The position numbers and the translations under genes were made by a program. From CAYMRB01 sp964392615 (GTDB lineage: Bacteria > Planctomycetota > UBA8108): a stretch of 18,672 nucleotides of DNA. Below the pieces are notes generated by a model. The model saw only the letters and a program-made list of their open reading frames with translations, was not told the DNA's origin and made no database searches. Shown one piece after another: positions 7,435-14,276 of the stretch; position 1 is the first letter of the stretch, and each line of letters opens with the position of its first letter. The stretch is taken from contig CAYMRB010000176.1 in NCBI GenBank assembly GCA_964392615.1, positions 1-18,672 on the forward strand. Direction: 5' to 3'.

Positions 7435-9711
7435 ATGGCGCGATCCGCTGCTCTAATCTTGGCGGTGTTCTTGACGACAACGGCCGCGTTGCGCGCGGAC
7501 GAGCGATTCGATCCGCTGAAGCACTTCCCGGCGCCGTCGATGCTGTATCTGTCCGTCGAGAGCGTTTCCGGTCTGAAGCAGAAGCTCGCCGCGACGCTCG
7601 CCGGCCGCATCGTCACCCACCCCGACACGAGCCTCGCGTTCGGCGGCCTTCTCAAGACGCTATCGGAGAGGATCGAAGAAGAGACGGGGCCGGTGCGTCA
7701 GGTGACCGGCAAGGGGGTATTCGAGCTGCTCGGCATGTTCGAAGGCCGTTTCGCGCTGACGGTGCGCGGCATGGGGCCGGCCGGCCCCGAGCTGGCGATC
7801 GCCATCGAGCTCGGCGACAACCGTGACGACATCCTCGGAGTCCTCGGGCGATTGCGCGCGATCGTGGAGGACGAGGGCGGGCCGCTGACGACCGCGAAGG
7901 TGGGCGGTGCGGACGTCGTCACGTGGCCGTCGGATGGGCCGCCGATCCTGCAGACGGTTCTCGGCGATCACCTTCTGTTCGTCGCCGGCGATGGGCTCCT
8001 GAAGGCGATTGCCGACGCGTACGCGGGTACGGGCAGCGGGCCGACGCTCGGCGATAGCGACATGATGAAGGGCCTCGCCAAGCCGCTCTCCGTGCCGGGC
8101 CGGGAGGTCACCCTCGCGATCGACGTCGCGGCGATTCGTCAGCTCGCGATGGCCTTCGCAGGACCGAACGAGAGCGCGGAGATCGAGACGGTGCTCCGCC
8201 TCACCGGCCTCGATCGCGTCGGCGCGATCGGCAAGGCGGTCGGCTTCTCCGGCTCGGCGTCGCGCCCGTCGTTCGTCGTTCTGACGCCGAAGGGCGATGG
8301 CGGCCTGCAGAAGGTCTTCCGCATGGCGATGCCGCCCATCGAGAGTCTCGACGGAGCGCTCGAGCAGATTCCTCGCGCGGCCCACGAGATCGCCGCGTCG
8401 CGCGTCGCGGTCGGCGAGCTGTTGCGGGGGCTCGACTCGCTCGTGCGGCTGCATTTCCCTGAAGCGGGCAGCGAGATCGACGAGCTGAGCGCGCAGCTCC
8501 AGCAGCACACCGGGCTGTCGCTGCGGGACGACCTGATGCAGCTCGGCCCGATCACGACGATCGGCTTCAACGTCGAGCCGCCGGCGGGTGGGCTGTTCTC
8601 CGATCAGCTCATGCTGTTTCGGACCGCCGAACTCGAGCCGTACTGGAAGGTCGGCGTGACGCTGGCGAAGCGCATCGGCGCGGAGCCGCAGACGATCGAC
8701 GTCGGCGACGCGAAGATGGTCTACCTCAATCCGGCAGCGGGAATGACGGCCGGGGGCGGGCTGCTCGGCGAGCTCCTCGAGACCGGCGATCCGACCGAGC
8801 TGTTCGAGTCCGAAGAGGCCGTCATGGGCCTCATCTTCGGCTCCGTGCGTCTGGCGCGGACCGACCTCGCCGATGGCTGGAGCGTCGTCAGCTTCTACCC
8901 GCAAGCCGTGCGGCGCTATCTGAGCCACTACGCCAAGGGCAAGAAGCTGTCCGACAACGCGGCGTTCGCGAAGTACGCGCGCGCGAAGATCGTCAAGTCG
9001 AACGCGGCCTCGGTGTTCCGTGGCGGGAAGTCGGTCCTGTGGGGGTACAACACGTTCGTGACGGCCGCGAACTGGTTCTCATCGTACCTCGCGCTGGTCG
9101 GTGTCGATGCCGGGATGCTGCCGCCGGCCGAGGAGTTCCTCGACGCGACGGGCATGGGCTACCTGCAGCTGCGGTTGCGCAACAAGGGGCTGATCGTGCG
9201 CGGCGAGCGGCCGCTCGACTCGTCGACGACAGTCCTTGTCGCAGTCGCCGGCACGGCGGTCGTGGCGGGCATGATCGTGCCGGTGCTGTCGCGCGGCCGC
9301 GGCGAGGCGTACAAGATCCAAAGCATGAACAACATGAAGAACATCTTCGCGGCCGCCCTGACGTATGCGAACAAGAAGCACGCGTACCCCTTCAGCCCGG
9401 AGGGCTCGATCGAATCGTTCAACCTGCTGTTGCGAAGCGAGGCGGGCGAGTTTCTCACACCGGAGCTTTTCGTGCGGCCCGACGGCTTCGAGACGCCGGC
9501 CGAGGTAGGCCCCAACGGCTCGTTCCGGCTCGCCGAGGAGAACTGCAGTTACGAGTTCGCCCCGCGGCGTCGGCGGGCCTTCGGCGCGTCGAAGATGCTG
9601 CTGTGGGAGAAGGAGCCTCGTGGCGATGTCCGCCTGGTACTGATGACCGACGGCAGCATCCGCGAGATGCCCGAGCCCGACTTCCAGACCCTGCGCCCGA
9701 AGACCGAGTAG
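7435..9711 (+). CDS. DUF3352-like exported protein fused to a C-terminal pseudopilin-like domain
   Basis: This protein has 758 aa. Residues 1-21 form a signal peptide (SAALILAVFLTTTAALRA). Residues 25-590 resemble the DUF3352-type proteins of Planctomycetota: PAPSMLYLSVESVSGLKQKL, FELLGMFEGRFALTVRG, then repeated Leu-rich alpha/beta units. Residues about 598-618 form a hydrophobic helix (TTVLVAVAGTAVVAGMIVPV) that runs into RGRGEAYKIQSMNNMKNIFA and a globular end with ALTYANKKHAYPFSP and a terminal DGSI. This is the architecture of a type II/IV pseudopilin (DUF1559/GspG-like), without a cleavable prepilin site at the protein N-terminus. Start: ATG at 7435 after GAAGAGGAAG; an in-frame codon at 7384 would place the signal peptide internally. 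The gene end is 9 bases from a convergent gene. Function is unknown, and family assignment is from memory. Confidence 0.85.
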   Translation: MARSAALILAVFLTTTAALRADERFDPLKHFPAPSMLYLSVESVSGLKQKLAATLAGRIVTHPDTSLAFGGLLKTLSERIEEETGPVRQVTGKGVFELLGMFEGRFALTVRGMGPAGPELAIAIELGDNRDDILGVLGRLRAIVEDEGGPLTTAKVGGADVVTWPSDGPPILQTVLGDHLLFVAGDGLLKAIADAYAGTGSGPTLGDSDMMKGLAKPLSVPGREVTLAIDVAAIRQLAMAFAGPNESAEIETVLRLTGLDRVGAIGKAVGFSGSASRPSFVVLTPKGDGGLQKVFRMAMPPIESLDGALEQIPRAAHEIAASRVAVGELLRGLDSLVRLHFPEAGSEIDELSAQLQQHTGLSLRDDLMQLGPITTIGFNVEPPAGGLFSDQLMLFRTAELEPYWKVGVTLAKRIGAEPQTIDVGDAKMVYLNPAAGMTAGGGLLGELLETGDPTELFESEEAVMGLIFGSVRLARTDLADGWSVVSFYPQAVRRYLSHYAKGKKLSDNAAFAKYARAKIVKSNAASVFRGGKSVLWGYNTFVTAANWFSSYLALVGVDAGMLPPAEEFLDATGMGYLQLRLRNKGLIVRGERPLDSSTTVLVAVAGTAVVAGMIVPVLSRGRGEAYKIQSMNNMKNIFAAALTYANKKHAYPFSPEGSIESFNLLLRSEAGEFLTPELFVRPDGFETPAEVGPNGSFRLAEENCSYEFAPRRRRAFGASKMLLWEKEPRGDVRLVLMTDGSIREMPEPDFQTLRPKTE

Positions 9712-9720
9712 CAGCGGCTG

Positions 9721-10065
9721 TCAGCGCATCCACTTCGACGCGAAGCGCGGATCGTCACCGCAGTCCGGCGTGTAGTCGACCAGCGATCCGGTCGGGCCGA
9801 AGACGTACGCCGGCGGCCCGGACGGCACTGCCCAGGTCGTGATCGGAGCGGTGCCGACCACGTAGCGCTGGCCACCCGGAGCGACGACCGTGCGTTGCGC
9901 GAGCGGCACGCCGATGGATGCCTCGACCTGCTTGAGCGTGGCGTTGGCGGACGGCGGCTCGAAGCGCCAGCGCACGTAGAGCGGGCCGACGAACGGCATC
10001 GCGATCGCGGCGACCGCGAGGGCGACGAGGACTCGAACGATCCACTTGCGCGAGGCGGTCTTCAC
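9721..10065 (-). CDS. Small single-pass membrane or exported protein, unknown function
   Basis: This is a 114-aa protein with an N-terminal basic stretch and one hydrophobic helix (residues 9-30, IVRVLVALAVAAIAMPFVGPLY). A soluble domain follows, with TLKQVEASIGVPLAQRTVV and a C-terminal YVFGPTGSLVDYTPDCGDD. The middle faintly recalls small BamE/SmpA-like domains (a helix followed by a Gly-Pro turn), but this is not convincing. The start is set at a GTG (10063-10065) because a perfect GGAGGT lies 6 bases upstream (10072-10077). A longer frame upstream lacks such a site. It is tail-to-tail with the pseudopilin fusion gene and head-to-head with the ZIP transporter. Confidence 0.72.
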   Translation of the reverse strand: MKTASRKWIVRVLVALAVAAIAMPFVGPLYVRWRFEPPSANATLKQVEASIGVPLAQRTVVAPGGQRYVVGTAPITTWAVPSGPPAYVFGPTGSLVDYTPDCGDDPRFASKWMR

Positions 10066-10071
10066 GGCGAC

Positions 10072-10077
10072 ACCTCC
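10072..10077 (-). promoter_or_regulatory. Ribosome binding site deciding a GTG start
   Basis: GGAGGT on the minus strand, six bases upstream of GTG at 10063-10065. It is the strongest Shine-Dalgarno match near this gene and is the reason for the shorter start. Confidence 0.7.
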
Positions 10078-10294
10078 GTCGTTGCCATCCTCGCTACATG
10101 ATCGGAGCCGAGCCCCGTCGGCGCAATCTCGGATGTCGCGACATGACCCGGCCGAGTTCCGCGTATCCGATCTCGGCATCCGCCCTTGCGCGCCCGCGGC
10201 CAGCCGCCGAGGATAGAGCTACCGAGTCGTTCGTCGTTTGCTGTTCTTCGTCCGGGGCGAGCGCCGGTCCGTCGTTGGCGCGTCCGAGGTTCTG

Positions 10295-11080
10295 ATGGCC
10301 GAATACGAATTCCTCATCGCGACGATCGTCGCCGGTCTCGTCGCCAGCCTCGCGTGCGGGCTCGGGGCTCTGCCGCTGGCGTTCGGCTCGGGCGCCCTCG
10401 AGAAGCGCATCGGTCTCGGCTACGGCGCTGCCGGTGGGTTGATGTTCGCCGCGTCGGTCTACAACCTCCTGCTGCCGGCGCTCGAGCTCGGCAGCGGCGC
10501 GGCGCTCCAGCCGCGCAACGTCGTGGAGGTCCTGCTGGGCTTCGGCGTCGGCGCCGCCTGTCTGTGCTGGATTCAGACGCGCGCCGGAGCTCAGGCCCTC
10601 GCGTCGCGCTGGTCGAGCCGTCTCGGCGGGCGCGTCGGAGCGCTCGTGTTTATCGCGATGGCGCTCCACTCCATTCCCGAGGGCATCGCGGTCGGCGTCG
10701 GCTACGCGTCCGAGGAGCATCTCGAGTCCGCGCGCGGACTCGGGGAAACCGTCGCGATCGCGATCTCGATCCACAATATCCCCGAAGGGCTCGCCGTCGC
10801 GCTGCCGATGCGCGCGGCGGGCGCGTCGGTGCGCGCGTGCTTCCTCGCCGCGTTCCTCACGAGCCTGCCGCAACCGATCGCGGCCGTTCCGGCCAGCCTG
10901 CTCGTCTGGCTGTTCGAGCCGCTGATGATCCCGTCGCTCGGCTTCGCCGCCGGCGCGATGATCTACCTGGTCATCGCCGAGCTCATCCCCGAAGGCCTCG
11001 AGTCGCGCGGTCGTCACGGCGTCGCGTGGGCGTTCATCATCGGGTTCGCGGCGATGGTGCTCGTGCAGATGGTGCTGTAG
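10295..11080 (+). CDS. ZIP-family metal (zinc) transporter
   Basis: This is a 261-aa polytopic membrane protein with about eight hydrophobic segments. It carries the two signature motifs of ZIP transporters that form the binuclear metal site: HSIPEG (125-130, TM4) and HNIPEG (160-165, TM5). LPQP (191-194) and IAELIPEG (227-234) in later helices also fit the family. The cytoplasmic loop between TM3 and TM4 is short (about residues 94-112) and lacks a His-rich stretch. The best-known bacterial relative is ZupT, which imports zinc and other divalent metals into the cytoplasm; the actual metal here is not determinable. The ATG at 10295 follows GAGGT with close spacing. The TAG at 11078-11080 abuts the stop of the convergent gene with no base between them. 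No Zur-like operator was recognised upstream. Confidence 0.93.
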   Translation: MAEYEFLIATIVAGLVASLACGLGALPLAFGSGALEKRIGLGYGAAGGLMFAASVYNLLLPALELGSGAALQPRNVVEVLLGFGVGAACLCWIQTRAGAQALASRWSSRLGGRVGALVFIAMALHSIPEGIAVGVGYASEEHLESARGLGETVAIAISIHNIPEGLAVALPMRAAGASVRACFLAAFLTSLPQPIAAVPASLLVWLFEPLMIPSLGFAAGAMIYLVIAELIPEGLESRGRHGVAWAFIIGFAAMVLVQMVL

Positions 11081-11830
11081 TCACCGCGTCCCGCGACGTC
11101 GTTTGCGTGGATTCGGTCTCGCTGACGCCCTCTCGGGAGCGTTCCCCGATGCTCCGTTGCGCCGCGTGCCGATCCAGATCGTGTGCTTGCCGCCGCCGCC
11201 TCCCTTGCGCGCGGGGACGCGAAGGTCATCGACGTCGAAGCCGGCTCGGCGCAGGCGTCCCGTGAAGGCGCGATCCGGGCTGGCCGACCAGACCGCGAGT
11301 GCCCCCTTCGGCCGCAGGGCCGTCGCGGCGGCCTGCAAGCCCGCGGCTCCGTAGAGCCAATTGTTCTCATCGCGCGTGAAGGCCTCCGGGCCGTTGTCGA
11401 CGTCGAGCAAGATCGCGTCGAACGCAGCCCGTTCGTCTCGCAGGATGCGCGCGACGTCCCCCTCGATGACGGACACCCGGGCGTCTTCGAGCGGCGCCCC
11501 CGCCAGGTGTGCGAGCGGTCCCCGGTTCCACTTGACGACGGCCGGGGCGAGCTCCGCGACGACCACCTCGCCGTCGGCAGGCAGGTGCTCGAGCGCCGCA
11601 GCCAGCGTGTATCCGAGCCCCAGCCCGCCGATCAACACCCGCGGCTGAGGCCGCGTCGCGATCCGCTGGCACGCGATCCGCGCCAGAGCTTCCTCCGAGC
11701 CGTACATGCGGCTGTTCATCAGCTCCTGCCGGTCGACGCGAATCGAGAACTCGTCGCCGCGGCGGTGCAGGCTGAGCTCTTCCCTGCTTTCGGGCACGGT
11801 TACGGAATCGAGCAGTTCCCAGGGGATCAC
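11081..11830 (-). CDS. Spermidine-synthase-like SAM-dependent transferase
   Basis: This is a 249-aa Rossmann-fold protein related to the spermine/spermidine synthase superfamily. Motifs: nucleotide-binding loop VLIGGLGLGYTL (65-76), acidic strand VVVAELAP (89-96, Glu93 in the ribose-binding position), IEGDVARIL (122-130), and FDAILLDVDNGPEAF (137-151). The family's front beta domain is reduced, and the aminopropyltransferase D(S/T)(S/T)DP-type motif appears as DVDNGP. A methyltransferase or other SAM/decarboxy-SAM activity is therefore as likely as true polyamine synthesis. Residues 222-249 form a very basic tail. The start is a GTG at 11828-11830 with only a weak ribosome site. It is the third gene of the minus-strand operon, 61 bases after the PafA-like gene, and is probably co-transcribed with it. 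Confidence 0.82.
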   Translation of the reverse strand: MIPWELLDSVTVPESREELSLHRRGDEFSIRVDRQELMNSRMYGSEEALARIACQRIATRPQPRVLIGGLGLGYTLAAALEHLPADGEVVVAELAPAVVKWNRGPLAHLAGAPLEDARVSVIEGDVARILRDERAAFDAILLDVDNGPEAFTRDENNWLYGAAGLQAAATALRPKGALAVWSASPDRAFTGRLRRAGFDVDDLRVPARKGGGGGKHTIWIGTRRNGASGNAPERASARPNPRKRRRGTR

Positions 11831-11891
11831 GGCGGTTCTCGTCAGGAGTAGAGGTCGCGGGTCGATCGGCGATGCGGTCAGTCGAAGTGGA

Positions 11892-13793
11892 TCATCCGTC
11901 GCCGGGCAAGCGGCAGTAGAACGGATCGGGCAGCGCGATGTGGCGGACGGGGCTGAGAAGCTCGACCACGTTCCAATTCGCCTGCACCGACTCGACGCTC
12001 GGACTGAGCGCGATGTAGTAGCCGCGGACTCGGGCGCGGGTGTCCTGAGGCGGGTCGAAGGTCGCGCGGTCCACTTCCTCGTCGTTCGTCAGGCGTCGCA
12101 CGAGCCCTTCGCGTTCGAGCGTGCGCTGATAGCCGTCGCCGTCGCTGAGCTCGTGGTAGCGCAGGTCGATCTTGCGCGTCTGGAACCACAGCTCGCGGTG
12201 CAGCGTGAACTCGTCGGGGACGAGTGCGAGCTTCGCGGCTTGCCGGCGGACCTTCCAGCGCTTCCAGAACGGCAATCGGCGCTCGAGATCGCGCAGGGTG
12301 ACGGCCTTCGCCGTCGTGGCAAGGCCGGCGACATCGAATACGTGTCCCCATGCGAAGAACCGCTTCCAGTCCGTTTGCGGCAGCACGGCGCGATCCAGGA
12401 CCTGCTTCTTCGCCATCCAGTCGAGCGTATCCGTCAGACCCTGGGGTCGATGCGCGAGCCGCTCGAGCGCATCCTCCCAGAGGTCGAGAATCTCGTCGTG
12501 TCGCAGGCGACCTGCCGGCCTGTCGGCGAAGAACTCGCGGGCTCGCGCCAGGTATTCGCGCTGGATCTCCACCGCGTTCTTCTGTTCGCCGGACCTGAGC
12601 CGAATCAGCTTCCACGGTCCTTCGCGGCTAATCTGCGCGAACGCGCGAATTGGACTGCGGTACCGCAGATCGTCGAACGTCACGCCGCTCTCGAGCATCT
12701 CGATGATCAGCGCCGTCGGGCCGAGCTTCAGCAGGGTCGGAACGTCGGACAGCGTCGAGTCGCCGAGCGTCAGCGTCAATCGACGGTTCGAGCGGAAGAT
12801 CGACAGCGGGTCGAAGAGCAGCCCCTTGAGATCGAACATCGTCTTGCGCCGACCGAACATGACGATCGTCTGGAGGCTGCGCGTCAGGAGCGGCCGCTGG
12901 GAGGTTTCATACACCCGATGACGGAAGTCGAGCCGCCCCGTACCGGTCAGAATCTGCCGGCTGATGACCATCGCCGTCAGCCCGCGCGTGAACGGGCGAA
13001 ACGCGAGGTGCCGCACGATCTGGGAGTAGACCACGATCGTCGGCCACAGGAGCGCGTTGATCACGACGTAGTAGCTCGCGGCCAGCGTCGCCGATCGCGA
13101 TCGTCCCTCGAGCAGGTCGCGCAGCCCGACGGCGACGCGCCGCGCCGGTGACACGATCCTCGCCAGAGCCGTCGTCGCGCAGTAGAAGATCAGGAATATG
13201 AGGACGACGGCGAATGCCGGAATGAGCGACACGACCAGCGCCGGCAGTGTGGCCAAGTACGCGAGTTTTTCGCGTTTCGTGCTGCTGTGGTGCACGAGGT
13301 AGTTCTCGTGGCAGCCGAATCCGACATCGCGGCTGTCGAGGTTGTTCTTCCCGAACGCCAGTCGACCGGCCCAGCCTCGGTCGGCGAGAGCTGCTGCGGA
13401 CAGCCGGCTGACCCGGTCGAGCAACCGGTCGAAGGCGCGGGAGTAGACCAGCAGGTCCCAAGGGCTGCGGCATTCCGGCGTCGCGGCCTCGAGGATCGGG
13501 GTATCGCCCTGGTCCCGCAGGAAGACCTCCATGTGGACGAGGCCGCCGTTCTGGAGGAAGTAGCCTCCCTTGAGGCCGGACGAGAGCGCGGCCTTGCGCT
13601 CTTTCAGGAGGATGTCGAAGAGCACGTCCTCGATCTCGCTGAACGACGGCTCGCGATCGGCGGACGGGTCGTCCGGCAGGTACAGGACCACGTACTCCGT
13701 CTCGAGGCCGAAGATCCCGGCGCGCTCGTCCGGTGAGGACGTACCGCCTTCGCGCTCGGCGGAGGAATTCAGACGGTAGACGTCATCCGTCAA
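11892..13793 (-). CDS. PafA/Dop-family (Pup ligase-like) enzyme with a membrane insertion
   Basis: This is a 633-aa homologue of the Pup ligase PafA, which uses ATP to join the C-terminal Glu side chain of Pup to protein lysines. Family landmarks in order: IFGLETEY (27-34, metal-binding Glu), NGG (82-84), ATPEC (104-108), KNNLDS (149-154), GCHENYLV (160-167), ISRQILTGTGR (277-287), LGDSTLS (343-349), LKLGPTALIIEMLESGV (355-371), IQREY (410-414), RYHEL (545-549) and PPQDTRARVRG (581-591). Between GCHENYLV and ISRQ there are about 110 residues against roughly 25 in PafA. They contain two hydrophobic segments (about 178-208 and 239-263), separated by an Arg-rich loop. A second extra stretch lies around 472-540. 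The catalytic-Asp position of PafA aligns with Glu89. The best start is TTG at 13791-13793, with no good ribosome site. Length exceeds PafA (about 450 aa). It could instead cleave or deamidate like Dop, but ligase-like features and context favour conjugation. Confidence 0.93.
   Translation of the reverse strand: MTDDVYRLNSSAEREGGTSSPDERAGIFGLETEYVVLYLPDDPSADREPSFSEIEDVLFDILLKERKAALSSGLKGGYFLQNGGLVHMEVFLRDQGDTPILEAATPECRSPWDLLVYSRAFDRLLDRVSRLSAAALADRGWAGRLAFGKNNLDSRDVGFGCHENYLVHHSSTKREKLAYLATLPALVVSLIPAFAVVLIFLIFYCATTALARIVSPARRVAVGLRDLLEGRSRSATLAASYYVVINALLWPTIVVYSQIVRHLAFRPFTRGLTAMVISRQILTGTGRLDFRHRVYETSQRPLLTRSLQTIVMFGRRKTMFDLKGLLFDPLSIFRSNRRLTLTLGDSTLSDVPTLLKLGPTALIIEMLESGVTFDDLRYRSPIRAFAQISREGPWKLIRLRSGEQKNAVEIQREYLARAREFFADRPAGRLRHDEILDLWEDALERLAHRPQGLTDTLDWMAKKQVLDRAVLPQTDWKRFFAWGHVFDVAGLATTAKAVTLRDLERRLPFWKRWKVRRQAAKLALVPDEFTLHRELWFQTRKIDLRYHELSDGDGYQRTLEREGLVRRLTNDEEVDRATFDPPQDTRARVRGYYIALSPSVESVQANWNVVELLSPVRHIALPDPFYCRLPGDG
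12966..13292 (-). other. Membrane insertion inside the PafA-like protein
   Basis: This encodes residues 168-276 of the PafA-like protein. Segment 178-208 is strongly hydrophobic (LPALVVSLIPAFAVVLIF). Segment 239-263 is hydrophobic but has Tyr, Asn, Pro and Gln. The loop between them (209-238) contains six Arg, so by the positive-inside rule it is probably cytoplasmic. That favours a short hairpin or re-entrant wedge for the first segment rather than a simple two-helix transmembrane hairpin. Flanking catalytic motifs are intact on both sides, so this is an in-frame insertion, not a break. Confidence 0.85.
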
Positions 13794-13832
13794 GAGCTGT
13801 TCGTCGATGCCCCAGGAGTGCGGCGGGCGGCC

Positions 13833-14033
13833 CTACTCGGCGCCGCGGCCAGCGCGATACTTTTCGACGTAGCGCCGGTTGTCGGTCGCCGCGTCGGTCA
13901 GGAGCCGATTGAGGACGTCGCGGCGTTTGGCCCGCGCGTCGGCAACATTCGACGCCGCGTCCAGCTCGTGGCAGCTTTCAACGCGTCCGTTCAAGTCGGT
14001 GCTGGAATTCGTCACCACGAGATTCCGCTTCAT
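13833..14033 (-). CDS. Pup/UBact-like small protein modifier
   Basis: This is a 66-aa, highly charged protein without a hydrophobic core. Residues 1-33 look disordered. Residues 34-60 look helical (DVLNRLLTDAATDNRRYVEKY), and the tail is RAGRGAE, ending in Glu directly before the TAG. Size, position of the helix, a flexible Gly-containing tail and a terminal Glu all match Pup (about 64 aa, ending GG-Gln/Glu) and the related UBact of Gram-negative phyla. RRYVEKYRAG resembles the Pup end (YVQKGG) and the KKYRQR-type end of UBact, as I recall them. The gene lies 39 bases upstream of a PafA-like ligase on the same strand. The ATG at 14031-14033 follows a strong GGAGGAA; a longer frame to 14078 lacks this. 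Because it ends in Glu, deamidation of a Gln is not needed. A short unrelated protein is possible, but context makes the modifier role the best reading. Confidence 0.8.
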   Translation of the reverse strand: MKRNLVVTNSSTDLNGRVESCHELDAASNVADARAKRRDVLNRLLTDAATDNRRYVEKYRAGRGAE

Positions 14034-14040
14034 CCCTGAT

Positions 14041-14047
14041 TTCCTCC
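14041..14047 (-). promoter_or_regulatory. Strong ribosome binding site of the modifier gene
   Basis: GGAGGAA on the minus strand, seven bases before the ATG at 14033. It fixes the start of the 66-aa modifier and contrasts with the missing site in front of the downstream ligase. Confidence 0.75.
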
Positions 14048-14138
14048 GGGTCAAGCAGCGAACCGGGAGTCTGCGCAAGGGTCGGTCACGTCCGCAAGGC
14101 CGTGACGACGCACGACGACCTCGGCTTCACGAGACGCC

Positions 14139-14168
14139 ATTATCCGGGTTGCCCTGATCGCGAGGCAA
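14139..14168 (-). promoter_or_regulatory. Candidate sigma70-like promoter for the modifier-ligase operon
   Basis: On the minus strand, TTGCCT (14163-14168) and GATAAT (14139-14144) are separated by 18 bases. The -10 box matches five of six consensus bases and the -35 four of six. It would give a leader of about 100 bases before the modifier ATG. It sits in the 243-base region shared with the divergent OB-fold gene. Confidence 0.5.
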
Positions 14169-14200
14169 GGGATTTCTGCGCTCTGCGGGCACCTCGGCCG

Positions 14201-14229
14201 TTGAGCTGCCGCCGCGACTGGGCGATGAT
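14201..14229 (+). promoter_or_regulatory. Candidate promoter for the membrane-anchored OB-fold gene
   Basis: TTGAGC (14201-14206) and GATGAT (14224-14229) are spaced by 17 bases, about 48 bases before the ATG at 14277. Each box matches consensus at four of six positions. It lies back-to-back with the minus-strand promoter candidate, with about 30 bases between them. Confidence 0.38.
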
Positions 14230-14276
14230 CTGACGAACCTACCCCCGCGGGCACAGATCTTTCCCGAGGTGCGTTC

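Noticed and set aside
7660..8928. Minus-strand open frame of 422 codons across the pseudopilin-fusion gene
   Set aside because: It is a shadow frame with no recognisable domain, opposite a protein with signal peptide, membrane helix and coherent fold pattern.
11075..11086. Abutting stop codons of the ZIP and spermidine-synthase-like genes as a special element
   Set aside because: TAG followed directly by TCA is just compact convergent packing, as at 9711/9721.
11706..13151. Long plus-strand open frame of 481 codons across the PafA-like gene
   Set aside because: It lies opposite the well-supported PafA-like protein, has shadow composition and no motif. Such frames are expected at this GC content.
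11892..13793. PafA-like protein as a glutamine synthetase or glutamate-cysteine ligase
   Set aside because: These share the fold, but the specific motif series GLETEY, KNN.DS, GCHENYLV, IQREY and PPQDTRA..RG is that of the PafA/Dop family.
13793..14033. Small modifier as merely a 5' part of the ligase gene broken by a nonsense mutation
   Set aside because: It has its own strong ribosome site and Pup-like size. It ends exactly in Glu before the stop, and the ligase is complete without it. A fusion origin is still kept as a finding.
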